Position numbers and translations under genes: made by a program. From Annulohypoxylon bovei var. microspora (Eukaryota > Ascomycota > Sordariomycetes > Xylariales > Hypoxylaceae), in contig MU405229.1 in assembly GCA_022836615.1 (NCBI GenBank), positions 124,001-188,000 on the forward strand: a stretch of 64,000 nucleotides of DNA, read 5' to 3'. Below, piece after piece: positions 23,073-33,075 of this stretch. Below the pieces are notes generated by a model. That model had not been told where the DNA came from. It saw only the letters and a program-made list of their open reading frames with translations, and did no database searches. Position 1 is the first letter of the stretch, and the number at the start of each line of letters is the position of its first letter.

Positions 23073-23867
23073 TCAGCTCTTCAATGCCCCCGTTCTCCTC
23101 GCAACGTCTAAAATCTCGTCTATTAGCGGGTTTAAATCCGTGCTTTTGAGTGGCACCCTATGATTTCCGTTCCACTCAACCAATCGCGTACTCGACGGGT
23201 CGCAGTATTCCTCGTACAGCTCGCGGTGCAGATGCAAGCCCGGGTCGCTCAGCCCGTGGACGTGGATAGTCGGAAGTCTCAAGATATGGTCGCCCTTCAT
23301 CATCTCCATCAGATCCGGGCGGCCCATGAGTCCGATCTGCGACGGGTGGTGCAGCATAGTCGATTTGAACACATCAGGAGCCAGGTTCACCATGGGCGCC
23401 CGTCCAGCAATGAGCACGGCAAACTTCCAATCTGAGCCAGCCTGCGCGGGCCCTAACTTCGCGGCCCGAACCTGCTGCCTGAACAGCAAGCTTGCCGATA
23501 GCTTAGCGCCCTGACTAAACCCTAGCAGCCCGATCCACGGCCCCGTAGCACCCGCGCAATCGTCCGCGTCCATGGCATCTTTAAGCTGGTCGTCGATCTC
23601 AGCGATGGCGGCGTCGTCTTCGACCTCGGGTTGGTCCGGGAGCCAGCGCAGCCATCGCTTGAATGGGCCGTGCTCGGCGTAAACAGACAGCACGTCCGGG
23701 CCGGCGGAGGACTCGTACGGTGCCTCCGCGTACACGAGCCGGAAGTGGGGCTCCAGCGTCCGCGATATCACGCGACATTGCGATCTGAAGATGCGCGCGT
23801 TGGTGCCGCCGCCGTGCAAGCAGAGGATGCGCGGCAGGTGCAGCGTCGCGCTTTCGTCGCGGGCCAT
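23073..23867 (-). CDS. FSH1-family serine hydrolase
   Basis: Single-exon, 264 residues, the usual family length. RILCLHGGGTNARIFRSQ opens the alpha/beta fold with the HGGGTN oxyanion loop. The nucleophile is Ser at about 118 in GLLGFSQGAKLSA. Asp at about 208 (VHGLSDPGL) and His at about 236 (WNGNHRVPL) complete the triad. FRLVYAEAPYESSAGPD is the characteristic second strand. No signal peptide, so cytosolic. Yeast Fsh1-3 are carboxyl esterases; in filamentous fungi such proteins often sit in polyketide clusters and release or trim products (for example LovG-type thioesterases). It is convergent with the permease and close to the GMC oxidoreductase, but no synthase is in this window, so a cluster role is unproved. 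ATG at 23865-23867. Confidence 0.88.
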   Translation of the reverse strand: MARDESATLHLPRILCLHGGGTNARIFRSQCRVISRTLEPHFRLVYAEAPYESSAGPDVLSVYAEHGPFKRWLRWLPDQPEVEDDAAIAEIDDQLKDAMDADDCAGATGPWIGLLGFSQGAKLSASLLFRQQVRAAKLGPAQAGSDWKFAVLIAGRAPMVNLAPDVFKSTMLHHPSQIGLMGRPDLMEMMKGDHILRLPTIHVHGLSDPGLHLHRELYEEYCDPSSTRLVEWNGNHRVPLKSTDLNPLIDEILDVARRTGALKS

Positions 23868-25019
23868 GGTACGCGTGTGGCGGCGGTTTCGGATGTGCTG
23901 ACAATTAAATATGCTGCTTACTATTGCAGAGATGGGTGTCGCAAGGCGGGGGTTGTCAGACGGCGATGTAGCTTGAGGGCAGGTAGAGTTCGACTTCAGA
24001 GCACGGGAGTTTATATCGACATATTAACATGAAAGAACAACAGGCGCAAACAAAACGGGCTATATTTCGAGGCGTGTCAAAGTTAAGACGAGATGTCACC
24101 AGCAAGCAACAATAGGTTCCGAAACCCTGGTCCAGATCGCAGAAACTCCGGATCCGCGGCGCTGACATGTGCCAGAGAAGGAAGTAGGATTCTCCAATGA
24201 GACATCTCGGCAGCCAATTAAGTTGTTTAGATACGTTCTTGTTTCGGACTTCACCATTTACCTTCCTGCTTAGTAAGTTGTGTTAGTTCATAATCTCGCC
24301 TTTTCTTACCTTCTTGTCAGCACGCTGTGGCTTAGAAACGGACACCCACCAACACTAGGTATGTTAAACGTCGTACTCTCCGCCTATTTTCAAAGCTGAC
24401 TAATGATATTAATTGTTGCGTCCTGATCAAGAACGAACTAACGAAAAGAGAAAAGAAACAACAAAAACGAAAGATAAATAAGTGCATAGAAACGTAGTGA
24501 TCATTCAATAGTGGTGTTTACGCCCGTAGGTCTCAACTCCAATCCATCGTCACGTGCTCTTCTGCTACCCAGTCACGTGACACCTCCGCGTCCGCCATGG
24601 CAAGCGGCTGTTGTCGGTAGGCTTGCTGTGGCATGTGCTGAGACATTTGCATTCCCAACGTTGATGGCATTCCCTGCATATGTTGGTACCTAATATTTGA
24701 TGTGCTAGGTACCTACCTAGGTACATATATATTAAGTGATCTTAAGTGCTCTTGTATGGCTTTACCATGATGTCATTTATACTGATGTTTTCATTAAAGG
24801 AAATCACAACCTCCAATACTCAAGTTCATCTCGAAGGTACCACCCTACCCCGGTACATATAGGTTAAGTTGGAAGTAACGCAGGTGGCTGCTTAGGTACC
24901 TACATACCGCTTATTATTTACTGTGCTTCAACTTAATCAGCCAAAAACACAAACAATATGCCGATTCGACTCAAGCAACATTATCATAGGTTTAAACAGA
25001 CCCAGTCAGATATATCATC
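23868..25019. other. divergent intergenic between hydrolase and F-box gene
   Basis: Shared upstream region of two divergent genes. It contains TAGGTACCTACCTAGGTAC-type tracts near 24705-24725 and 24895-24905, typical filler in these genomes. No gene recognised. Confidence 0.5.
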
Positions 25020-26747
25020 ATGTCTCAATATCTGCCACCAGAGTTACTCCACATCATATTCACTGATGTCAGAATCACCCAAGATGACCTCAAGTCATTC
25101 AGGCTCGTTTCGAGATCCTGGACAGATAATGCTACTGTCTTATTATTCCGCCGAATCCCTCTGTCTAGGCTAAAAAAGGATCGTGATGCATTTTTCAACA
25201 TTGCATCGCGATCTCACTTAGCAACGTGCGCCCGAGTGCTTGTGTGGTACGAACTCGGCAATGACATACCCGATTGGTACACTCCTGATCATTCTCCTGA
25301 TGCCGAGGGCTACTTGGAATCACTCGACGAAGACGCGAATACACAATTCTTTTACTCGGAACTTTCCTCACAAATACTGGATCTCTTTTGGTTCTCTTTA
25401 CAGATTGCCCTCCGCGGAGATAAGACTCCTAGTGAGGCAGTCAACAAGGAAATGCACAAGCTCGAGGATTTTATGATACAGTTCTACGATGCGTTAGACG
25501 CCATGCCCAACCTACATACTTTAGTCAGTCAGCCGATGCACCCGTGTCGCCTATTAACCAAGTCTCCTACTGCGTATCCGATAACGGCTCAGCTCCTAAG
25601 TGGCGGCTTGCGTACCGTCGGCTCTCACCTGACTCAGACTACTCACGCTCTCCTCCACCTGGGACTGCGGATGCACAGAATTACACGAGCTCCAAAGGAC
25701 AAGTTAACTCGCTTCTACTATGCCGACATCCATGAATCCAGTGCCTTTCCTAACATACGAATGAAATATCTTTCCACCCTCTTTCCGAAATTGACACATC
25801 TAGACTTGTGCATCGGTACTATAACGAATCCTAAAGACTTATATGAACTACGAGACTTCATCTCAGCAGCAAAGTGTCTCACTCACTTAAGATTATGTTT
25901 CGAGCGGAGTTATCTCACATCCCTCGAAAATGGACCATATGATAGTAAAGCCCACGTTATCCTGGGACACCCAGAATTTCATCTTCCCCAGCTGTGCTAC
26001 CTGCACCTCACAGATATGCGGATTTCACCCAGCAAACTCCTGCGCGTCGTCAAGAAACATGCAAGCACCCTTAGAGTTCTACGGATATACGACAACCTGT
26101 CTCCAGCGATAATCAAATCATTTGTGAACATGATGATGTTACATGAACTGGAATTAGACGACCTTGTCATTATACCCATTAATGAAGAAGAGTCTTGGTT
26201 CATACAATTTGACGATTCGTTCAAGAATGGCCAGATAATACGAAATGGGGCAGTGGCAAACTTTGTCGCAATGAATATATTTGCATATGTCCGCAGCCAA
26301 AAACTCTGCTATGACATTAACGACTGGAGAACTGCGGCCTTGATCGATAGTCGATATGCAAGTGCTCAGTGGGATTATCTAGACAGTCTAAAATTTCTGG
26401 ACTCAGAGAACGGTGACTCGAGAGATATAATGGGGGTTCCACTTCAAATTGAATACATCGATGAAGCAACCTTGGAGCCCGATAACAACATTAGCCAAGA
26501 ATCAGGGCAAGACGCGACCGAGGCTCGTGAGCAAGCCTCGCATATTAGACGACTATGGCGATCACCGTGGTGGATATGGGAATCTTTTCATCATGGGACA
26601 CCTCAGATGTTCAATCCGACTGCCAGTCAAAAAGCCGATTTGCGATATCTTTCTGAAAGGCTGCCGATACTATGTCCAACTGTAATGTGGCTTTTTCAGC
26701 ATCGTAACGGGGAGACGGCCGTGGGAAAAGAACCCCTTGAATTTTAG
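25020..26747 (+). CDS. F-box domain protein
   Basis: Single-exon, 575 residues. The N-terminus reads YLPPELLHIIFTDV followed by LKSFRLVSRSWTDNATVLLFRRIPLS, a standard fungal F-box (about 4-50) that would bind Skp1 in an SCF ubiquitin ligase. The remainder lacks obvious leucine-rich repeat or WD40 periodicity, but has stretches such as LSTLFPKLTHLDLCIG and LPQLCYLHLTDMRISPSKL resembling degenerate LRR strands seen in large fungal F-box families. The end (WWIWESFHHGTP, then PTVMWLFQH) is typical of uncharacterised members. Its target is unknown. The start ATG at 25020 precedes the F-box directly; the out-of-frame ATG at 24958 is a shadow. Confidence 0.82.
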   Translation: MSQYLPPELLHIIFTDVRITQDDLKSFRLVSRSWTDNATVLLFRRIPLSRLKKDRDAFFNIASRSHLATCARVLVWYELGNDIPDWYTPDHSPDAEGYLESLDEDANTQFFYSELSSQILDLFWFSLQIALRGDKTPSEAVNKEMHKLEDFMIQFYDALDAMPNLHTLVSQPMHPCRLLTKSPTAYPITAQLLSGGLRTVGSHLTQTTHALLHLGLRMHRITRAPKDKLTRFYYADIHESSAFPNIRMKYLSTLFPKLTHLDLCIGTITNPKDLYELRDFISAAKCLTHLRLCFERSYLTSLENGPYDSKAHVILGHPEFHLPQLCYLHLTDMRISPSKLLRVVKKHASTLRVLRIYDNLSPAIIKSFVNMMMLHELELDDLVIIPINEEESWFIQFDDSFKNGQIIRNGAVANFVAMNIFAYVRSQKLCYDINDWRTAALIDSRYASAQWDYLDSLKFLDSENGDSRDIMGVPLQIEYIDEATLEPDNNISQESGQDATEAREQASHIRRLWRSPWWIWESFHHGTPQMFNPTASQKADLRYLSERLPILCPTVMWLFQHRNGETAVGKEPLEF

Positions 26748-27152
26748 GAGGATTGGGAGGGTAGCGAAGCGGGCGACAGCGCTATACCTATGCCGTGCGA
26801 ATTGCAACCGATCAATCACGGTTAATGCACCCAAGACGTAGTACATCGGAAATTATCACGTTCCACGGAAGCCTATCAGATAGATTAGAATGCAATTGCC
26901 GTCGAGGTAGGTTCATGAGATATGATCCTAGCTAGGATCCGATGGTGTCGCTAACTACCTAACCTGGTTAGAGTGTGGAAACCACATCTCTATTCCGGAA
27001 CTTATACTATGCTAAAGAGACACGAGAGGGGAAGTTGTCTTTTTTCCGGGGATAAACAAAAAGCACTATAGCTCTAGAAATTAAATAAAATTTCTATCTT
27101 CTAATTACATTTTGCCTGAAGCATTCTTCTATTTCACATGGTTTGTTTGAAC

Positions 27153-27169
27153 ACTAACCCTAACCCCTG
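27153..27169. repeat. interstitial telomere-like (CCCTAA) motif
   Basis: ACTAACCCTAACCCCTG, a very short CCCTAA pair, third such motif within 14 kb. Confidence 0.4.
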
Positions 27170-27294
27170 TGCTTTACCCCCTTTCTTTCTTCCCCCCTTA
27201 ACATTCTAATATTAGGTAGGTACCCACATACTTACAAAGATAGCCCTGGAGCACAACACACCATTAGCCTCATTAAGTAGTTATCATGAAAAGA

Positions 27295-27324
27295 AGGGGG
27301 GTTTTTTTTTTAAAAAAAAAAAAC
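27295..27324. repeat. poly(T)/poly(A) inverted repeat
   Basis: A G run, then about ten T, then about twelve A, then CC: GG-T10 facing A12-CC, so the strand can fold on itself almost perfectly. It may be a cruciform or slippage site. Confidence 0.6.
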
Positions 27325-27525
27325 CAACCTACGATTATATGCATCGATTTTGATAGCATTATGATAATCTCAGACTAGGAAAGCATCACATAAAGAAAGT
27401 TGCATGGTACATAGAATTTAGCACTTCGTAGAGAGTAATGGCATAAATAATTTACTTTAAAACAAGACTTTGTTTAGGTATTAGGTATATTCGAGCAGAT
27501 ACTTATTCCGCCTACGTTGTACTTA

Positions 27526-27744
27526 TTAAGAGGCTTTACTTACCATCGTATGCCTTCCTTGAAAAAGCAACCCTTCGCAATCGGAACATTCCGACTTTCT
27601 CTGTCCCAGAAAATTGATTCTCAAGTTTGGACAGCTCTCAGTGCCTGCTAAGCGATCAGGGCAGACGGGGTTAAAGTTTCGAATATACGTCCACCATCTG
27701 TTGCATAGGGGACATTGGATGTCTGTTCTGTCAGCGTAACACAT
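27526..27744 (-). CDS. possible small Cys-rich protein (first exon or whole gene)
   Basis: A 72-codon frame with seven Cys: QCPLCNRWW, PVCPDRL, ESCPNLR and RKSECSDCEG. Fungal genomes contain many short uncharacterised proteins that begin with MCY and carry spaced Cys pairs ending in a R-x-C-x-x-C motif; this resembles them. A GTAAGT donor lies at the HTM|V position near the end, so the frame may be a first exon with the rest undetermined. Not assigned to a named family. Start ATG at 27742-27744. It might be a chance frame. Confidence 0.35.
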   Translation of the reverse strand: MCYADRTDIQCPLCNRWWTYIRNFNPVCPDRLAGTESCPNLRINFLGQRKSECSDCEGLLFQGRHTMVSKAS

Positions 27745-28715
27745 GTTTAAATCTGTGATTGTGGATCTGAGATCCTATATATATAATGAAGAAAAGAAAT
27801 AAGAGAAAAAGCAAATAGTGCTTCGTGCAAGTAGTTTATACGAGTAGTTGAGTGAATTGTTAAGTCCTAATGGTGGAATGCTCCGATATTTATCATTGTC
27901 TCGATTCTAACGCTGGGAGTCTATGCTCTCAATACAATGCCCGATTTGAAACATCTCTAACAATGACCTCTAACAATGACCAAACATAATGCCATTATCT
28001 AAAGTTGTTTTACGGCTTAACTTGTGCCTTTCACAAATTTTATTCATTTCAAAGGATTACTAAAAAAAGGGGGAATTCTTCTTCGGCCGTTGTTGTAAGT
28101 CAGAACCCCTTTGTCGTGATTGGTCTCAGCAGCTCATTCAATAGGTGTCTGTAGGTTACTTTTATTGAAGGTTAGCTCGTGACTCCTAATATTTTATTCG
28201 GAATAAGACACTACCCACTCTCAGGTGGCCCTTGCCCCTTTTTAGGTAAAACTTACTTCGCGGTGACTTGAAGCTATCGTGATGTGCCATATTACGGAAC
28301 AATGCGCTCTTATGTAATCCACATTCTATTAATAGGCAGACTGTGCAATTTAGACAAGGGTTAATCTCCACAAGGAGAGCGGCAGTAGGAAACGTACATA
28401 CATATGTATAATACGATGCCGTACCACGTGTGGCTCCTCGCTCATTGGGACCTCAAATGATCCTGGTCATCACGCAAGCTGTAAGACATCCCGACATCCA
28501 ACGGTCCTGCTTCCAGCCAATCACATGGAGGCAGTTGTAAATGGAGGCGCGTTGAGTTACTCCGGCCCGTCATCTATTAGCGGAAAGACCCCACATTGCT
28601 ATTGTTGCGAGAATACTCACTGCAGTGATAAGAGTGAATGTTCCCTGGATATTCTAAAGTTCTCATCCACAAAGAGAGGTAAGGAAGCCATCTGGTCCAA
28701 ATCTGAGATCGAAAC
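27745..28715. other. intergenic upstream of the second F-box gene
   Basis: AT-rich with no supportable gene. The plus frame at 28525-28779 overlaps the next gene in another frame. Confidence 0.45.
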
Positions 28716-30060
28716 ATGTCAAGTCCGGCGCCCCATGAGGGGAAACTGTGCTGCGCTATCTGTGGCGACGCGATCCTAACACCAACTTCAAAACTCAGCT
28801 CGGCCGAGAAATGGCAGACTGAAGCCGTGCTCCTCAGTGATCCAGACTGGGAGTTTGAACAGCTAGAGGAGCACTACCGGGGCGGGAAGACGAAGAACGT
28901 TGAGCGGTTAGATATCCCGACAACGCGGGGGATCCGGAAGGACCGTGCGCGCGTGATTAAGAAAGACCGTCTTCAGATCATCGCCACTGATGGGGGCGGG
29001 GATACGAGCGATCAGCAGGAAGAGGTGAAATCCAACCGATCACGCGGCCGCATGGAAAATGGCGATTTGGTAGTAACGCCATACTACATCGCGACGCACG
29101 GAGCGTGCCTTGAGGTGGCTGAGACCGCCATGCGTCGCTCCCCCCACGACATCGCCGTCCGCGATTTACGGACCCTTTGGAAGGTCCTACGCATGCGCTT
29201 CAAGGTCGATGATTCATATCTCATAGGGACGACTGTTGATTTTGTAGCGTCGCCACGGCGGATCCAATTGCCTCATGGCTACTATATGCCGTTTCGGCCT
29301 GCTCCCGTATTCCTCGGGTCTTCTCCCAATGAAGGAATTAGCCAGAAGGCTGAGCGATGGGTATGTAAATCGGGTGCAATTTGCCTTATTATGGAACCAT
29401 ACCTCCTATATGTTGCCACATGTTGTGAGCTAACTCGGGACTTAGGAAGCAGCGTATCCCTTACATGTGCCTGACGTGACCTCAGCAGTCCTCGAGAACC
29501 TAAAAAGCCTACCACCAGCAACGGCAGCGATCCCAGAAGCCGTTTCGTTCCAGAAGAGATTCTTAGCGCTCCCTCCCGAACTTCGAGACCACGTATGCTC
29601 GTTCTTAGCATCGCGGAACGGCATGCCGGGCGTCTGCAACGGGTTGCTGCCGCAATGGGTATGGCGGGAGGTGCTGCTACGCGGAGAATGCCTCCCGTTT
29701 CTACGGGACCTCGATATCGCTGTTGCCAGGGCCTTCTGCGCACAGTGGAACCGAGATCACGGAAACCGAGAACCTAACTGGGAGCTGCTCGTCCGTAAGC
29801 TCAGTCAAGAGGCCTGGAGTATTTGGGATGCGGAGAGTAGCTCGTTGAAAGTGCCTAACGGCCTACGTAATCGCAGGCGAATCTGGCAGCTTGTTGAGGA
29901 GATGTTCGTGGGGGATCTCGTGCCGGTGAAGCGTGTGACGCCGATGCACAGCGACCATGTGGCAGTGCCAAGATATTGGGACGAGCGTGGGGGGCTGATG
30001 CATCCGGTTGTGAAGGTTCGTGTTGGTTTTAGGGATAAATTTATATCTAGGTACGATTAG
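28716..30060 (+). CDS. F-box-like protein with N-terminal Cys motif
   Basis: Two exons (28716-29360 and 29446-30060) joined in frame over an 85-bp intron (GTATGT donor, GAGCTAACT branch, TTAG acceptor) give 419 residues. The start carries CCAICGDAIL, a Cys pair seen at the N-terminus of a fungal F-box family. An acidic-aromatic stretch (DPDWEFEQLEEHYR) follows. VTPYYIATHGACLEVAE matches the conserved H-x-A-C-L/W motif of that family. The F-box-like core is FLALPPELRDHVCSFLAS (about 248-270), followed by WVWREVLLRGECLPFLRDLD. These are presumed SCF adaptors; no substrate domain is recognisable. The second exon is notably GC-richer than the surrounding DNA. Confidence 0.78.
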
Positions 30061-30900
30061 CTGAAGCTCCCTAAAGCAATAGATAGGTTAACTATCCTCC
30101 TGTAGAGAAAAAATAGTATTACTTAAGAAATCATGATGGTTAAGAGTGATAGGAAATATAGGGACATAACTCCTTTATGTAAATCAGCTTAACTTGAACA
30201 TGGAGTCCTACTAAAATGATAGTCTAAGGCCCTTGAGCATATATTGGAAATTCTCAAGCACCTAAGATAATGGCCGTCCTCAAGGGGATTTCTGAGCTAG
30301 CAACTGGAGATATTAAAGCATGTGCTAGACAAGGGGTAGAGACCACTTTGATGAAGGAGGCCACTCTACCTCAAAAATAGACCACCGAAGTAGGAAGATT
30401 TATGACCCGATGAACTACACCATGCAATGAACTCTCTAACGGTGTTCGAATGCTATAGTTCTAAGGAATTTGAGTTAAAAGGGGACTAGGCGGAGGTTTC
30501 ACGATTGGTAAAATGCACGCATGGCACGGAATTCGGGGGTTACGATCTGAGAGAAAAGAAAAATAGAGAAAAGGAAGGAGAAAGAAAATGAATGAAATGT
30601 AGCAAAAAGCTTAACTAGTTTGCAGTTCGAACCTAGAGATTCGACCCGAACAATCGACCTGTTGTCGCTTTCTCGCAGGGGGGATCGAACCTGAAAAGCC
30701 CCGGGCAGTTTTATCTAGTCTTTCACTTCTACAACCACTAGACTAATATAGTAGAATAATATTAAGGTACGAGAAATATTAGGTAGGTAGGTATCTATTT
30801 GGGCAAGCTATAGAAATATGTCTGGCACTAGTGCGACTACAATTATGGCTATAGAAAGCTCATATTGTCAGCGCAATGCCAATTTTGCTCTTAGTAGGTA
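30061..30900. other. intergenic; degenerate tRNA-like patch
   Basis: No gene. At about 30640-30760 the minus strand shows a TRGC..AGTGG-like box A and a GGTTCGATCC box B, but spacing and stems do not form a tRNA. Confidence 0.45.
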
Positions 30901-31510
30901 ATGAGTTGCAGATATAGCCCTAGAGGTAGATGCATATCTTGGCTCTCATACCATTTGCATAGCCCCCAGTCCCTCAAAGGCGGCCCGTTTCGCCATAAAT
31001 CCCTCAGTTTCCCCCAGAAAACCCCCAGGTTCGATTGTCTTTTTCTGCCTCCCTTCTTCCTAACTTTGTTTTTCTTGTTTTTCCCTTCCTCCCTCCCTAG
31101 TTCTCAGTTCCCTCCACGATCGGTTTTTTTTCTGCCTCCTACCTCCATATATTCTTTCTGGTGTTTTGCCTTCCTGCCTCCTGTATTTTTTTCTGGTGGT
31201 TTACCTCCCGCCCTCCCGCCACCAGTTTACCCATGAAGTTTTCAGTTCTCCCCAGAATTCCCTTGCTCCTTCAACTTCATTTTTTCTTTCCTCTCTTCTC
31301 TTTTTTTCATTCTCTTTTTTCCATTCTTCATTTTTTTTCTCTAAGCCTCCTCCTCCATATATTATTTCTGGTGATTCACCACCCTCCCTCCCAATCACCT
31401 TGTTCCTTTCGAAAACTCCCATTCTTTCCCATAACTAGGTAACTGTTACCTCTAAAACCCTAGCTAGGTGAAGCCCGCCTTCCTTTCCTGTCAGCTATTT
31501 ACAATTTTGC
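30901..31510. other. pyrimidine-rich low-complexity DNA
   Basis: Top strand is rich in C and T with long CTTTTTTTC-type runs. Overlapping frames here encode only Phe/Ser/Pro/Leu low complexity and are judged spurious. A CCCCCAGTCCCTCA-like motif near 30963-31030 recurs at 31890-32030. Confidence 0.5.
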
Positions 31511-31640
31511 TTGATTTTGGTTTGATTTTGATTTTGATTGATTTTGATTGATTTTGATTTTGATTTGATTTTGATTTGATTTTGATTTGATTTTGATTTG
31601 ATTTTGATTCCTTTTGATTCCTTTTGATTCCTTTTTTTTT
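31511..31640. repeat. TTTTGATTTGA simple-sequence array
   Basis: Tandem units of TGATTTTGATT and TTTGATTTTGA, ending in repeated CCTTTTGATT. Confidence 0.85.
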
Positions 31641-31884
31641 CTTTCTTCTTTCTTCTTTTTCTTATTTCTTTTCTTTTTCTTTTAGTCCCCTCAGCTCCCC
31701 TCGACTCCCTTGGTCCCTAGTGTAAAAGTCAGTAAACCTTCAGCACTAAGATAAAATAATGTCTGGACCTTGTCGTCACACGTAAGGAAAGTGTAGGAAT
31801 TCCCTTTGCGAGCGACTCACCCATTTTACTCTGCTCAATATAGATCAAGTTCCAAAGATACATATCTCGGAACCTATACCATAT

Positions 31885-32030
31885 ATAAGCCCCCCAGACC
31901 CTCATGAATTCCCCAGTGCCCTCATGGTTCCCCCAGTGCCCCTCATGAATTCCACAGTGCCCTCATAAAGCCGTCAGACCCTCAAGAAGCCCCCAATACC
32001 CGCATGGAGCCCCCGGTGCCAACCAAGGTC
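31885..32030. repeat. minisatellite, unit about CCCCCAGTGCCCTCATGAA
   Basis: Six or more diverged copies of roughly 22-25 bp: AGCCCCCCAGACCCTCATG, CCCCAGTGCCCTCATGG, CCCAGTGCCCCTCATGAA and so on. Related pieces reappear at 32270-32330, just beyond the next array. Confidence 0.7.
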
Positions 32031-32037
32031 AGTGTCC

Positions 32038-32265
32038 TAAGGTTCGTTCTCGTCTTTTTCTCGTCTTTTTCATTCTCGTCTTTTTCTCGTCTTTTTCATT
32101 CTCGTCTTTTCTCGTCTTTTTCATTCTCGTCTTTTCTCGCCTTTTCATTCTCGTCTTTTTTCTCGTCTTTTTCTTTCTCGTCTTTTTCTTTCTCGTCTTT
32201 TTTCTCGTCTTTTTCTTTCTCGTCTTTTTCTTTCTCGTCTTTTTCTTTCTCGTCTCTTTTTTCTA
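32038..32265. repeat. TCGTCTTTTTCTTTC minisatellite
   Basis: Fifteen- to eighteen-base units (CTCGTCTTTTTCATT and CTCGTCTTTTTCTTT) repeated about 14 times. The plus-strand frame through it encodes only a Phe-Ser repeat (SSFSFSSF) and is not treated as a gene. Confidence 0.85.
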
Positions 32266-32627
32266 TCTAAAGCCCCCGGTCCGTCATGTAGCCCTCTGGT
32301 TCCCTCGTAACCCCCCCAGTGCCACTAGCTCTATCCTAGAAGAACTATGTATGAACCACAGAAGTAGAACAAACAAACAGTCATCTTAGGTTAAAAGAAT
32401 GTCGGGCAAAGGTCCCTGCACTAAAGACTGTGTAGGATCTGAGTGGTTGAGACCGATGCCCATTCCAGTCTTAGCTTCAGGATAGAACTGCTCCGACATC
32501 AGTAAGTCATTGCATATCCTCCCAAAGCTTGCAAAATGTAAATCCCCCAAAGCGTGCATAAGGTATGTTAGTGTAGAAATCCATAGTTGACAAAGGAAAA
32601 AGGTCCAGGGAACTCGCGGTCGATGGA

Positions 32628-32900
32628 GGCGTACCAAGGACTCGTCGTCGGCGTCCAAGGGAGGTCTCGGCCGGTCGCTAGGTAGTCGATGCCTAGTCCG
32701 CGGGTCGAGAGGCGTACCAGGCCTCGTCGTCGGCGGCACTGGCAGGTCTCAATCGTCGTCGGGTAGTGTCCGGGGATCGTTGGTCGGGAGGCATACCAAG
32801 GACTCGTCGTCGGCGCCCAAGGGAGGTCTCGTCGCCGCTAGGTTGTCGATGCCTAGACCGCGGGTCGGGAGGCGGAGCTATTCCTCGTCGTCGGTGGAAT
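32628..32900. repeat. tandem repeat of about 80 bp, roughly 3-4 copies
   Basis: Copies begin near 32628, 32711, 32790 and 32869. Shared text includes GGCGTACCAAGGACTCGTCG, GGGAGGTCTCG and TCGATGCCTAG followed by CCGCGGGTCG. The first and third copies are the closest. The unit is not a multiple of three, so it does not keep one reading frame. Confidence 0.75.
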
Positions 32901-32929
32901 AGTCGGTCTCGGTCGTATCGGGGGAAAGA

Positions 32930-33075
32930 GTCGTCGATTCGAAAATTGTCGTCGATTCGAAAATTGTCGTCGATCCGAAAAGTGTCGTCGGTAGAAAATG
33001 TCGTCGGTAGGGAAAGTGTCGTCGGTAGGGAAAGTGTCGTCGGTAGGGAAAGTGTCGTCGGTGGGGGGAAAAAGT
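32930..33075. repeat. 18-bp minisatellite, about 8 units
   Basis: Units GTCGTCGATTCGAAAATT (two), GTCGTCGATCCGAAAAGT, one 16-base unit, then GTCGTCGGTAGGGAAAGT (three) and a diverged final copy. Because 18 is a multiple of three the minus strand reads Leu-Pro-Thr-Thr-Leu-Ser repeats, but no flanking gene is recognisable. Confidence 0.85.

Larger units (their letters stand above)
26748..27525. other. intergenic with telomere-like and poly(T)/poly(A) motifs
   Basis: No gene. It holds a 16-base perfect palindrome (GATCCTAGCTAGGATC, about 26924-26939), a CCCTAA-like motif (27153-27169) and a homopolymer inverted repeat (about 27300-27323). Confidence 0.5.

Noticed and set aside
26924..26939. 16-base perfect palindrome GATCCTAGCTAGGATC
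   Set aside because: CCTAGG-type motifs are common in this genome's intergenic DNA; nothing ties it to a function.
30640..30760. tRNA-like box A and box B on the minus strand
   Set aside because: The box spacing is too long, the T-stem does not pair and no acceptor stem forms. At most a degenerate tRNA relic.
31161..32270. Phe/Ser-rich plus frames in the repeat block
   Set aside because: They follow simple-sequence repeats in several phases; no start context, domain or splice sites.
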